From: Harenicola maris
GTDB taxonomy: Bacteria; Pseudomonadota; Alphaproteobacteria; Rhodobacterales; Rhodobacteraceae
Direction: 5' to 3'
Length of the DNA stretch: 64,000 bases
Assembly (NCBI GenBank): GCA_018524345.1
Contig: JADQAZ010000002.1
Location: 744,001 to 808,000 of the forward strand
This document shows, in pieces, positions 43,194 through 51,196 of the stretch. The notes below the pieces were generated by a model, which saw nothing but the letters and a program-made list of their open reading frames with translations, was not told the DNA's origin and did no database searches. The position numbers were made by a program, and so were the translations under genes. The number at the start of each line of letters is the position of its first letter. Position 1 is the stretch's first letter.

Positions 43194-46100
43194 TTAGAGG
43201 TTGATTTTCAGGGTGCCGCCAGGGGTGGCGGCGCGGGATTGGCAGAGGATTATGGCGTCGCGGCGCTGGGCTTTGGAGAGGACGAAGTCGCGGTGTTCGG
43301 CCTCGCCCTCCAGCAGCCCGCATTTGCAGACGCCGCAGATGCCGTCGGCGCATTTGACGTCTACGTGGACGCCTGCGCGGGCGAGGGCATCGGTGGCGGT
43401 TTCTTCGGCGGCGACCTCAATGGTTTTGCCTGATTGGGCCAGTTCGAGGGTGAAGGGGTGGTTTTCGTAGTCGGGCAGTTCGGGGGTTGAGAAATATTCG
43501 AGGTGTTGGGCCTCTTCCGGGAAGCCTTTGGCGGTGCCGGTTTCCATGACACCCGTCATGAAGCGGTCTGGTCCGCAGGTGTAGGTGTGGTGGCCTTCTG
43601 TATAGGTGGGGATGAGGGCGGCGAGGTCGGCGCGGGTGCCTTCGTCTTTGATATGCAGCTGGACCTTATCGGCCCATGGCATGGCCTGTAGTTCCGGCAG
43701 GTAGCCTGCGGTTTTGCGGCTGCTGATGCAGTAGTGCAGGGCGAAGTCGCGCCCCAGTGCATGCAGGCGGTGGGCGAAGGCGATCATCGGGGTGATGCCG
43801 ATGCCTCCTGCCATGAGGTGGCTCATCACTGCGTCTTCGGCCAGTTCAAAGTGGTTGATGGGTTTGGAGATGAAGATCTTCCGCCCCGGCGTAAAGATGC
43901 GGTGCAGCAGGTTGGAGCCGCCGCGCCCTGTGGGTTCGCGCAGCACGCCGATTTCGTAATGTGTTCGATCCGCCGGATTGCCGGACATGGAGTATTGGCG
44001 CAGGAATTCTGGGGCCACCACCACGTCGAGGTGGGCGCCTGCTGTCCATTCCGGCAGGGGTTTGCCGTCCAGCGGTTCGAGCCGGTATTTGGTGAGGCCG
44101 GGGGTCATCTCAACAGCTTCTGTGACCTCCACCCGCAGCACGGGCGCATCGCCCGGCACGGTGTAGTGGTGGATGTGGTCGCTCTCTCCGCGCTCAAGTT
44201 TGAGTTTGTACTCCTGCGCGGTGATCATGGCTTGGTAGGCCTCGATCCCTGCCTCGCGGTCCATCGGGAAGGGGTAGGGCCATGGGTGGGGGGCCAGCGG
44301 GGCGGGGTAGACGGCGAGCGTCTGGTCCTCGTATTTCAGGTTCAGGTTGGTTTGCAGTTCCCGCTCGTTTTTGGGCTTTTGCGTGGGTTCGTAGCCGCCT
44401 GTGTCCTGCAGTTCCAGATCCCACCACCATTTCTTGACGGGGTTGAGGGCGCCGCGTTTGGCCTTGTCGTCGAGCTTGGCAAGGATGGGTGCGGCCTTGG
44501 GGATGTTGGAGGCGGCCCAGCGGATCGGGGCCTCTGCAAACAGCCCTTCGAGGTTCCACGGGCAGGTTTTCATGCAGCGGCCGCACATGGCGCCGCCTTC
44601 GGTGGTGATCCGGTAGGAGGCGCATTTCTGGCTGTCGGATTTCCAGATCTCGTAGCCGTTGAACATCAGCTTTGTTCCCGCCGTGATCGCGCCCGAGGGG
44701 CATTCGCGGGCGCATTTGTTGCAGTTCTCGCAGAAGTTTTGCAGGCCGAAGTCGATCGGCTTGTCATGGGCCAGCGGCATATCCGTGGTCACCACGCCGG
44801 ATTTGAGGCGCGGGCCGAGGTAGGGGTTGAGGATCACCTCGCCGATGCGGGAGACCTCCCCCAGCCCCGCGAGCAGCAGCAGGGGCGGTTGCAGGACCTC
44901 GCCGTCCATTACCGTATGGGCCTTGGCCTGATAGCCCATGTTGCGGATTTGCTGGGCGATGACCCCGCCAAGGAGGGAAAAGCGCAGGTAGGCGCGCATG
45001 GATTGGGCGCAGGAGATCCAGTCGTCGCCGGAGGCCCCCTCCATCGTCTCATAGCCTTGGTCGATGATCATGGAGATCGCCTGATCATGGGGCGGGTCAA
45101 TCGGCGTGCCGGTAGCGTCGTGGGAATACCATGTCCAGTCGGGGCAGCGGCTGATGCCCACCGCATCGACGCCGAGGAAATAGGCGGCGGCCTTGACGTT
45201 GGCGGCATTTTTCTCGGCCTCCGTGGGTTTGGGGCCGGTTTGCGCGGCGGGGCCGTCTTGCAGCAGGACAAAGGCCCCGAGGGCGCGGCGCTGGGCCATG
45301 GAGGTGGGGGCCTTGCGGACGTAGTAGCCGCCCTTGGCCATGTCTTGGTTGGGTTTGCCCATATCGCCAAACTGGGCGCGGGCGAACATATCGGCGCGTT
45401 TGGGAACGCGGGCGACATTGGGTTCGTCGATATAGGTGGTGGGGTCCTCCACCCGCTTCAGGCGCTCGAAGGGCCAAGCGCCCATGGCGTAGGGGCGTTT
45501 GGCGTAGGGGTCGCGGTTGCGGGCGGATTTGGCGGTGCCCTTGCCGATCTGCCATGCGAGGCCGCCGCGCGGTTGCTGGGCGCGGGGGGCGAGGGGGCGG
45601 TCTGCGGCGAGGGCGAAGTCTGTCGTGACCACGGCAAGGCCGTAGCCTTTGACAAAGGGCGCGCTGCCGTCGGCCCATGTCAGGCCCGCTTGGGCCGCGA
45701 CCTCGGCCAAGTTCACGTCAGAGGAGGTTGGCGAATGGGCCTTTGCCGCATAGCCGAGGACGCGCAGGTAATTGGCGATGACGCAGGCGGTTTCTGTGGC
45801 GCGCAGGCAGGCGCGGTGGTCCTGCGCGTCGATGATCCATTCTGCGCCGGGCTCCGCCGGATCGGGGTCGCGGTGGTGTTCATAGAGGAAGACGATGGCA
45901 TGGGTATGGGTGTCTATGCCGCTGGGCGGGGCGGACATGGCGTCGCGCAGGTCGGCCATGATCAGGTCAATCCCCGAGGCCAGCGTCTTGGTCTGCCGCG
46001 TGCGCAGGGCCTCGGCCAGACGGGGGATGTCGGGGTTCTGGGTTGGGGTGGCCAGCCGCGCGGTATCGCTCAGGGCGCAGGTGCCGACCATGGAGGCATC

Positions 46101-46382
46101 GGAGAAATAGCCGAAGCTTTTCAGGTGGGCGCTGCGTTCCTCCGGATCACCCGGGGTTTTGGCGCGAGCGGTGTTGACCTGCCCGTCGCGGATGGCATCC
46201 ATCATCGCCTGATATTCGCCCATGGCCCCGACGAGGGAATGCGGGGTTTTCAGATCGCGGAACGACAGCGGCGCGGTTTCGGCGGCCCTGCCATCGGGGC
46301 GGTCTGTGCGCTTGAGCCGTTCAAGCGGGTAGGGGCCCAGATGCACGGGACGGTCTTTGGTCGAGAAAAAACGGTGCCCCAT
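43194..46382 (-). CDS. rdhA: Self-sufficient catabolic reductive dehalogenase fused to a PDR-type reductase
   Basis: A 1062-residue protein predicted to remove halogen from an organohalide using cobalamin. Residues about 300-620 form the RdhA core, with two ferredoxin-like [4Fe-4S] motifs: CENCNKCARECP (551-562) and Cys587, Cys600, Cys603, Cys607 (CGRCMKTCPW at the end). Residues 1-290 resemble the core's cobalamin fold without the cysteines (an internal duplication). From about 745 comes a reductase: FMN motif RQYSMSGNP (795-803), GGIGITPM, and a plant-type [2Fe-2S] motif with Cys1011, 1016, 1019 and 1047. There is no Tat signal and no RdhB anchor, so it is cytoplasmic, like BhbA and NpRdhA. 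Substrate unknown. The ATG at 46382 follows GGGGGAGC. Confidence 0.9.
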   Translation of the reverse strand: MGHRFFSTKDRPVHLGPYPLERLKRTDRPDGRAAETAPLSFRDLKTPHSLVGAMGEYQAMMDAIRDGQVNTARAKTPGDPEERSAHLKSFGYFSDASMVGTCALSDTARLATPTQNPDIPRLAEALRTRQTKTLASGIDLIMADLRDAMSAPPSGIDTHTHAIVFLYEHHRDPDPAEPGAEWIIDAQDHRACLRATETACVIANYLRVLGYAAKAHSPTSSDVNLAEVAAQAGLTWADGSAPFVKGYGLAVVTTDFALAADRPLAPRAQQPRGGLAWQIGKGTAKSARNRDPYAKRPYAMGAWPFERLKRVEDPTTYIDEPNVARVPKRADMFARAQFGDMGKPNQDMAKGGYYVRKAPTSMAQRRALGAFVLLQDGPAAQTGPKPTEAEKNAANVKAAAYFLGVDAVGISRCPDWTWYSHDATGTPIDPPHDQAISMIIDQGYETMEGASGDDWISCAQSMRAYLRFSLLGGVIAQQIRNMGYQAKAHTVMDGEVLQPPLLLLAGLGEVSRIGEVILNPYLGPRLKSGVVTTDMPLAHDKPIDFGLQNFCENCNKCARECPSGAITAGTKLMFNGYEIWKSDSQKCASYRITTEGGAMCGRCMKTCPWNLEGLFAEAPIRWAASNIPKAAPILAKLDDKAKRGALNPVKKWWWDLELQDTGGYEPTQKPKNERELQTNLNLKYEDQTLAVYPAPLAPHPWPYPFPMDREAGIEAYQAMITAQEYKLKLERGESDHIHHYTVPGDAPVLRVEVTEAVEMTPGLTKYRLEPLDGKPLPEWTAGAHLDVVVAPEFLRQYSMSGNPADRTHYEIGVLREPTGRGGSNLLHRIFTPGRKIFISKPINHFELAEDAVMSHLMAGGIGITPMIAFAHRLHALGRDFALHYCISSRKTAGYLPELQAMPWADKVQLHIKDEGTRADLAALIPTYTEGHHTYTCGPDRFMTGVMETGTAKGFPEEAQHLEYFSTPELPDYENHPFTLELAQSGKTIEVAAEETATDALARAGVHVDVKCADGICGVCKCGLLEGEAEHRDFVLSKAQRRDAIILCQSRAATPGGTLKINL

Positions 46383-46467
46383 GATGCTCCCCCTTTGAGT
46401 GGCGCGGCGAGGATGGACGGGGCGCGGAGCGATTGCAACGGGGTTCCCCGCCCCCTGCGGGGGCGGG

Positions 46468-46489
46468 ACAGATTTTTCCAAAAATCTGT
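46468..46489. terminator. Hairpin downstream of iclR-type gene
   Basis: A perfect inverted repeat ACAGATTTTT-CC-AAAAATCTGT placed 14 bases after the regulator's stop, upstream of rdhA. Its AT-rich stem is of the same style as the one at 43116-43136. It may partly end transcription between regulator and dehalogenase. Confidence 0.45.
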
Positions 46490-46503
46490 TGCCTGCCGAG
46501 AGG

Positions 46504-47283
46504 TTATTCTGTGCCGGTCGGGTCCGAGAAAAGCGCTTGTTGGAGTTTTTCCGCGCCAGATTGCAACACCGGCAGGTGCCCGATGGCGTCTTGCAGCGAG
46601 AGGCGCTGCACCGGGCCGTGCAGTGCGAGCGAGGCGGCGTAGGCGCCGCTCAGATCGCGCAGGGGGACGGCGATGGCGACCATGTCCTCCATGAATTCCT
46701 GATCGTCGACGGCATAGCCGCGTTTGGCGGTGAGGGAGAGTTCCTCCAGCAGGGCCTCGGGCCGGGTGATGGTGGCTTTGGTCAGGCTGTTGAGGGCCAG
46801 CGCGTTGACAAGGCGGGTGCGTTTGGCCGCGGGCAGGCAGGCCATGTAGCATTTGCCGCTGGCGGTGGCGTGGAAGGGCACATTGGTGCCGATGGGGAAC
46901 TGAATGCGCAGGGGCCAGTCGGCGTCGATCCTGTCGAGGTAATGCATGCCGGTGGGTTCGGGCACGACAAAGTTCACCGCCTCGCGCAGCTGTTCGGAGA
47001 TCTGTTGCAGGATCTGGTGCCGGATCGTCGGGTTCTGCGTCACATGGACCAGCCCGTTGCCGATTTCGCGCAACCGCCGCGAGGGGCGGTAGGATTTCGT
47101 GCCCGGCTCGCGGATGATGTAGCCTTCGGTTTCCAGCATGGCGATCAGCCGGTGGATGGTTTGTTTCGGCAGGCCGATGGAGGCGTTGATCTGGGTGGCT
47201 GTCAGGGCTTGCTCTGATTTGCTGACGGCCTCGATGATCAGAAGCGTGCGGAGGTTGGTGGGTATGCGAGCAGCCTCGTCCAT
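46504..47283 (-). CDS. IclR-family transcriptional regulator
   Basis: A 259-residue regulator with an N-terminal winged HTH (about 10-70: LRTLLIIEAVSKSEQALTATQINASIGLPKQTIHRLIAMLETEGYI region) and a C-terminal IclR effector domain with IGTNVPFHATASGKCYMACLP and RGYAVDDQEFMEDMVAIAVPL. The start is the ATG at 47283; fifteen more codons are open upstream. It sits directly upstream of rdhA on the same strand (121-base gap) and is divergent from the ribokinase gene. IclR regulators often sense aromatic acids, which would fit control of an aryl-halide dehalogenase. Confidence 0.9.
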   Translation of the reverse strand: MDEAARIPTNLRTLLIIEAVSKSEQALTATQINASIGLPKQTIHRLIAMLETEGYIIREPGTKSYRPSRRLREIGNGLVHVTQNPTIRHQILQQISEQLREAVNFVVPEPTGMHYLDRIDADWPLRIQFPIGTNVPFHATASGKCYMACLPAAKRTRLVNALALNSLTKATITRPEALLEELSLTAKRGYAVDDQEFMEDMVAIAVPLRDLSGAYAASLALHGPVQRLSLQDAIGHLPVLQSGAEKLQQALFSDPTGTE

Positions 47284-47471
47284 TGGACTTTCCCTTGTTG
47301 CGAGTCGGTTCGGGCAAGGTATCAGCATTCTTTGCGAGATAAGAGAATAAAAGTCTCAATATACTCACAAAACGGGTTTGGGGCTGGGAGCGGCGCTTGT
47401 CTTTGCCTTTGGGGATATTGCTTTATGATCGGCGCCTGACGTGACCACAAACAAGGGCCCCTAGCCAGATT
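47284..47471. promoter_or_regulatory. Divergent control region between iclR-type and ribokinase-type genes
   Basis: This 188-base gap contains a distinctly AT-rich patch (about 47328-47378) with GAGATAAGAG and CTCAATATACTC in inverted-like arrangement. It is a reasonable place for the regulator's own operator. No clear -35/-10 pair could be fixed on either strand. Confidence 0.35.
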
Positions 47472-48332
47472 ATGACCATCTATTGCCTCGGGTCGATCAA
47501 TATCGACCATGTCTATCAGGTGCCGGAATTTCCGGCCCCCGGCGAAACCCTGACCTGCAAGGCCTATGCCTTTGGCATCGGCGGCAAGGGCGCAAACCAG
47601 AGCGTTGCCGCCGCGCGGGCGGGGGCGCGGGTGGTGCATATCGGGGCTTACGGCGCGGGCGGGGAATGGGCGCGCGATGTGCTGGCGGATGCGGGGGTGG
47701 ATTGCGCCCATGTGGCTATGGTCGATGCGCCCACGGGCCATGCGGTGATCACCGTGGATGCGGGCGGCGAGAACATCATTGTTCTGGCCCCCGGGGCCAA
47801 TCGCGCCATTGGCGCGGCGCAGGTGGAGGCCGCCCTTGGCGCGGCGGGGCCGGGGGATTGGTTCCTGACCCAGAACGAAACCAACCTCTGCGTCGAGGCC
47901 GCGCAGATGGCCAAGGCCAAGGGCCTGCAGGTTTGCTATTCCGCGGCCCCCTTCGAGGCAGAGGCGGTGCGGGCCATGCTGCCCCTGTCCGACCTGATCG
48001 TGGTGAACGAGGGCGAATATGCCCAGTGCCGCGCCGCCATGCCAGAGTTTGACGCCGAGATGCAGGGCCGCGCCCTGATCGTGACGCTGGGGGCCAAGGG
48101 GGCGCGCTACATCGGGCCGCAGGGCGATGTCACCGTGCCCGCCCGAAAGGTGACGCCGGTGGATACCACGGGGGCGGGCGATACCTTCCTCGGCTACGCC
48201 TTGGCGGAGCTGGACGCCGGAGCCGCGCCCGAGGCCGCGCTTGCGCTGGCCTCGGGCGCGGCGGCGATTCAGGTGACGCGGCAGGGGGCGATTGAGGCGA
48301 TCCCCCTGCGGGCGGAGGTTGCCGCCAGCTGA
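47472..48332 (+). CDS. rbsK: PfkB-family carbohydrate kinase (ribokinase-like)
   Basis: A 286-residue kinase that phosphorylates a sugar or nucleoside. The first PfkB signature is [18 protein letters not shown] (about 36-53); the second is [16 protein letters not shown] (about 228-243), with the anion hole and catalytic aspartate. The N-terminal [11 protein letters not shown] fits ribokinase. No ribose transporter is nearby, so the substrate assignment is tentative. Confidence 0.88.
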   Translation: MTIYCLGSINIDHVYQVPEFPAPGETLTCKAYAFGIGGKGANQSVAAARAGARVVHIGAYGAGGEWARDVLADAGVDCAHVAMVDAPTGHAVITVDAGGENIIVLAPGANRAIGAAQVEAALGAAGPGDWFLTQNETNLCVEAAQMAKAKGLQVCYSAAPFEAEAVRAMLPLSDLIVVNEGEYAQCRAAMPEFDAEMQGRALIVTLGAKGARYIGPQGDVTVPARKVTPVDTTGAGDTFLGYALAELDAGAAPEAALALASGAAAIQVTRQGAIEAIPLRAEVAAS

Positions 48333-48414
48333 CCTGCGGCAGGTTTGCCATGGCCCGCGGGAAACCGCGGGGCGGGGGGCTGACCTGCGGCGCGGGCGCG
48401 GCTATCACAGCGCC

Positions 48415-48855
48415 ATGAGCAAGCTGATCGTCATACTGAACGGGCCGAACCTGAACCTTCTGGGGCAGCGGGAGCCGGAGACCTATGGATACGCCACCCT
48501 AGCGGATATCGAGGCCGATTGCGCCGCCCTCTCGGGCGAGCTTGGCCTTGTGACGCGGTTTGAGCAGAGCAACCACGAGGGCGCTTTGGTCGATATGATA
48601 CAGGCGGCGCGGGGCGATGCGGCGGGGGTTATCATCAATCCCGCGGCCTATACCCATACCTCTGTGGCGATCCTCGACGCGCTGAGCGCCTTTGACGGTC
48701 CGGTGATCGAGGTGCATCTGTCCAACATCCACAAACGCGAGGCGTTTCGCCACCATTCCTACGTCAGTGCGCGGGCCGATGCGGTGATCGCGGGCTGCGG
48801 GGCCGGGGGCTATGCGCTTGCGCTTCGTCATATGGCGGGCCTAGTCTCGGGCTAG
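48415..48855 (+). CDS. aroQ: 3-dehydroquinate dehydratase, type II
   Basis: A 146-residue dodecameric enzyme of the shikimate pathway. Catalytic landmarks are [18 protein letters not shown] (7-24, with the active Tyr), [24 protein letters not shown] and [23 protein letters not shown] at 48415; the frame open upstream is not coding. Confidence 0.96.
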   Translation: MSKLIVILNGPNLNLLGQREPETYGYATLADIEADCAALSGELGLVTRFEQSNHEGALVDMIQAARGDAAGVIINPAAYTHTSVAILDALSAFDGPVIEVHLSNIHKREAFRHHSYVSARADAVIAGCGAGGYALALRHMAGLVSG

Positions 48856-48899
48856 GGCGGGCCGTTGTGGCCAGCGCCCCGCAAGCAAAGGGGGCTGCG

Positions 48900-50126
48900 A
48901 TGGGCCAGGTATTGCTTCGTTCCAACAGGGATTTCCGGCTGCTGTTCTCTGCCGCCTCGGTGTCGAACCTTGGCGACGGGATCGCCATGGTGGCCCTGCC
49001 GTGGCTGGCAACGCTGCTGACCCATGATCCGCTGCTGATTGCCGCCGTGGCCACGGCGCAGCGCCTGCCATGGCTGCTGTTTGCCCTGCCGGTGGGGGTG
49101 CTGACCGACCGCGCCGACAGGCGGCTGCTGATGGTGCGCGCCGATCTGGCGCGGGTGGTGCTGATGGTCTGTATCCTTGGCATGGTGCTGGGCGGGGCGG
49201 GGGCTGTTGGCCCTGTGATCCTCTCGCTCATCGTGGTGTCGTTTCTGTTCGGCACGGCAGAGGTGATCCGCGACAATGCCGCGCAAACCATCCTGCCCGC
49301 CATTGTCGCATCGCAGGATCTGGAACAGGCCAATGGCCAGATGTGGAGCGCCGAAAAGGTCACCGGCCATTTCATCGGCCCGCCTCTGGCCGGGCTGCTG
49401 ATCGGCGCGGGGGTGGCCCTGCCCTTCGGCGTGGATGCCAGCCTCTATGCCCTCTCCGCCTGCCTCGTCTGGCTGATCGCCCTGCCGCCGCGCAGGCTGC
49501 TGACCGGCGCGCCCTTCTGGGCGGCCCTGCGCGAGGGGCTGGGCTGGATGCGGGCGCATCCGGCGATCCTGCGGCTGGCGGTGATGCTGGCGGTGATCAA
49601 CGCGGTCTTCGTCGGCGGCATGACAATCCTCGTACTCTACGCACAGGAGGTCCTCCACCTCTCGGCGGCGGGCTATGGGTTGCTGCTCACGGCGGGGGCC
49701 TTTGGCGGGGTGCTGGGCGGGCTGGCCTCGCCCCGGATTGCCGCGCGCCTCGGCATGCGGCAAAGCCTGCTGTTGGCGCTGGGCTGCTTTGTGCTGGTGC
49801 ATGTGCTGCTGGCGCTCTTCGCCTCCACACCCCTCGCCGCCGCCGCCCTGTTTCTAGAGGCCGCCTCCGGCATGCTGTGGAACGTGGTCACGGTCAGCTA
49901 CCGCCAAAGGCTGATTCCCGACGCGCTTCTGGGGCGGGTGAACTCGGTCTACCGGTTCTTCGGCTGGGGGGCGATGCCCTTCGGGGCCTTGGGCGCGGGG
50001 GCGCTGGTGGCTTGGGCCGAACCCGCCCTTGGCCGCGCCGCCGCCCTGCATGCGCCCTATTACCTCGGCGCCGCCGCCTGCCTTGGCCTGCTGGGCTATG
50101 CCGCCCTGCGCCTGCGCTTCGAATAA
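48900..50126 (+). CDS. MFS transporter (MFS_3/EntS-like)
   Basis: A major facilitator exporter of 408 residues with about twelve helices. FRLLFSAASVSNLGDGIAMVALPWLA begins helix 1; the loop after helix 3 reads GVLTDRADRRLLMVRADLAR, the MFS_3 form seen in EntS-type exporters. A second half begins near PAILRLAVMLAVINAVFVGG. The ATG at 48900 is preferred because AAAGGGGG lies just ahead; a GTG at 48867 would add eleven residues. Substrate unknown. Confidence 0.9.
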   Translation: MGQVLLRSNRDFRLLFSAASVSNLGDGIAMVALPWLATLLTHDPLLIAAVATAQRLPWLLFALPVGVLTDRADRRLLMVRADLARVVLMVCILGMVLGGAGAVGPVILSLIVVSFLFGTAEVIRDNAAQTILPAIVASQDLEQANGQMWSAEKVTGHFIGPPLAGLLIGAGVALPFGVDASLYALSACLVWLIALPPRRLLTGAPFWAALREGLGWMRAHPAILRLAVMLAVINAVFVGGMTILVLYAQEVLHLSAAGYGLLLTAGAFGGVLGGLASPRIAARLGMRQSLLLALGCFVLVHVLLALFASTPLAAAALFLEAASGMLWNVVTVSYRQRLIPDALLGRVNSVYRFFGWGAMPFGALGAGALVAWAEPALGRAAALHAPYYLGAAACLGLLGYAALRLRFE

Positions 50127-50137
50127 CGCGAAACTGC

Positions 50138-50172
50138 GCTTCTTATTGGTGCCAAATATCCCCGCCGGAGGC
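50138..50172. repeat. Second copy of the CTTATTGG / CCCCGCCGGAGG repeat
   Basis: Matches 43081-43114 almost base for base: GCTTCTTATTGG, a short variable centre, then CAAATATCCCCGCCGGAGGC (one-base length difference). It lies 11 bases after the MFS stop and before the convergent membrane gene. The inverted partner present at 43032-43054 is missing here. Confidence 0.7.
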
Positions 50173-50182
50173 TCCCGCAGCT

Positions 50183-50521
50183 TCAACCCTGCGCAGGCCT
50201 CCAGAGGGCAAGGAACAGGGCAAGCGCCGCGGCCCCGTCCGCCATGGCAAAGCCCGTGGGCAGCCATGCGGGCAGAGCGCCGTTCCAGATCAGCGCGATA
50301 GAGACAGAGACCCCAACAAGCATCCACAGAAACAACAGATAGGCCAGCCAGCGCCAGCCCTGCATCAGCCCAAACCCAAACAAAAGGTAGAGCACCCCGA
50401 TCGCGGCCAGACCCAGCATTTGCGGGCCAAAGCCGCCAAGGATCGGCGACAGAAGATGCAGCACGCCGGAGAGGGCAACAAAAAACGCGCCCGCGCGGTA
50501 GGGGCCTTTGATATCGGTCAT
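50183..50521 (-). CDS. Small four-helix membrane protein of the Mo-hydroxylase operon
   Basis: A 112-residue protein with four hydrophobic helices: AGAFFVALSGVLHLLSPIL, MLGLAAIGVLYLLFGFGLM, WLAYLLFLWMLVGVSVSIAL and MADGAAALALFLALW. Family not recognised. Its ATG at 50521 overlaps the stop of the diheme cytochrome gene by ATGA, so it is made with that subunit and could anchor the complex or act on quinone electron flow. That role is inferred from position. Confidence 0.75.
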   Translation of the reverse strand: MTDIKGPYRAGAFFVALSGVLHLLSPILGGFGPQMLGLAAIGVLYLLFGFGLMQGWRWLAYLLFLWMLVGVSVSIALIWNGALPAWLPTGFAMADGAAALALFLALWRPAQG

Positions 50522-51186
50522 TCGCTTGCCTCCGTCGGTGCGCTGGCGGGCAGGGGATCGCCGGGGCAGGGCATGCCTGCGGCGACCCATGCGGCGGTGT
50601 CATCCAGATGGCTTTGCAAGGAGCCGGGGGCCGGTTCTCGCCCTGCGCCGGGGGTGAAGCCCCATGTGATAAAGCCCGCAACCTCGGCGTCATGGGTGAT
50701 ATGTTCGATCAGGCCCGCACCATCCCGCCCGCCGTTGCGCTCGGGGTCGCGGACCTGAGCGCAGATTTCGGCGGGGGTCTTGCCGGTCCATTGAAATTCC
50801 AGCGGCGCGAGTTGCCAATCCAGCCCCGCATGGGGCGGCGCGCCCGGCGTCGTATTGGGGCGGGTGCTGGTGACGTGGCAGGTGCCGCAATCGATGTATT
50901 CCGCGCCAACGCGGCTGTCGCCGCCGTGGATATTCATGCCGTGGGGGCGGGTTTCGCCCGGATTGGCGCCATGGGTGGTGGTCCAGAGCGGCACGGCCTC
51001 TTCCCCCACGTGGCAGTTGATGCAGCGCGGATGGGTGAAAACCTCATGCAGACGGTCCCAAGCCTCCAGCCCCGCTTCGGGCGTGACCTCGGCGGTGAGG
51101 GAGGGGATTGTCAGGCCATGATCGCCCTCGGCCCAGAGGGGCGCGGCACAGGCCATGGCGGTGGCGGCGGCAAGCAGGATGCGCAT
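50518..51186 (-). CDS. Diheme c-type cytochrome, exported
   Basis: A 222-residue periplasmic cytochrome with a signal peptide (about 1-19, ending PLWAEG). Two CxxCH heme sites are visible: HPRCINCHVGEEA and YIDCGTCHVTSTRP. The remaining sequence, including PPHAGLDWQLAPLEFQWTGKTPAEICAQ, is typical of cytochromes encoded beside isoquinoline 1-oxidoreductase-like enzymes. It probably accepts electrons from the molybdenum hydroxylase encoded 10 bases upstream. ATG at 51186; the open frame upstream lies in the neighbour. Confidence 0.88.
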   Translation of the reverse strand: MRILLAAATAMACAAPLWAEGDHGLTIPSLTAEVTPEAGLEAWDRLHEVFTHPRCINCHVGEEAVPLWTTTHGANPGETRPHGMNIHGGDSRVGAEYIDCGTCHVTSTRPNTTPGAPPHAGLDWQLAPLEFQWTGKTPAEICAQVRDPERNGGRDGAGLIEHITHDAEVAGFITWGFTPGAGREPAPGSLQSHLDDTAAWVAAGMPCPGDPLPASAPTEASE

Positions 51187-51196
51187 TTCGGGGCCC

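Noticed and set aside
43194..46382. Epoxyqueuosine reductase (QueG) as an alternative identity for the cobalamin/Fe-S protein
   Set aside because: QueG is about 350-400 residues and has no fused FMN/[2Fe-2S] reductase; length, duplication and fusion all match the BhbA/NpRdhA class instead.
43734..46694. A 986-codon open frame on the plus strand over rdhA
   Set aside because: The minus-strand reading has all Fe-S, FMN and ferredoxin motifs. The plus frame is a G/H/V-rich shadow without motifs.
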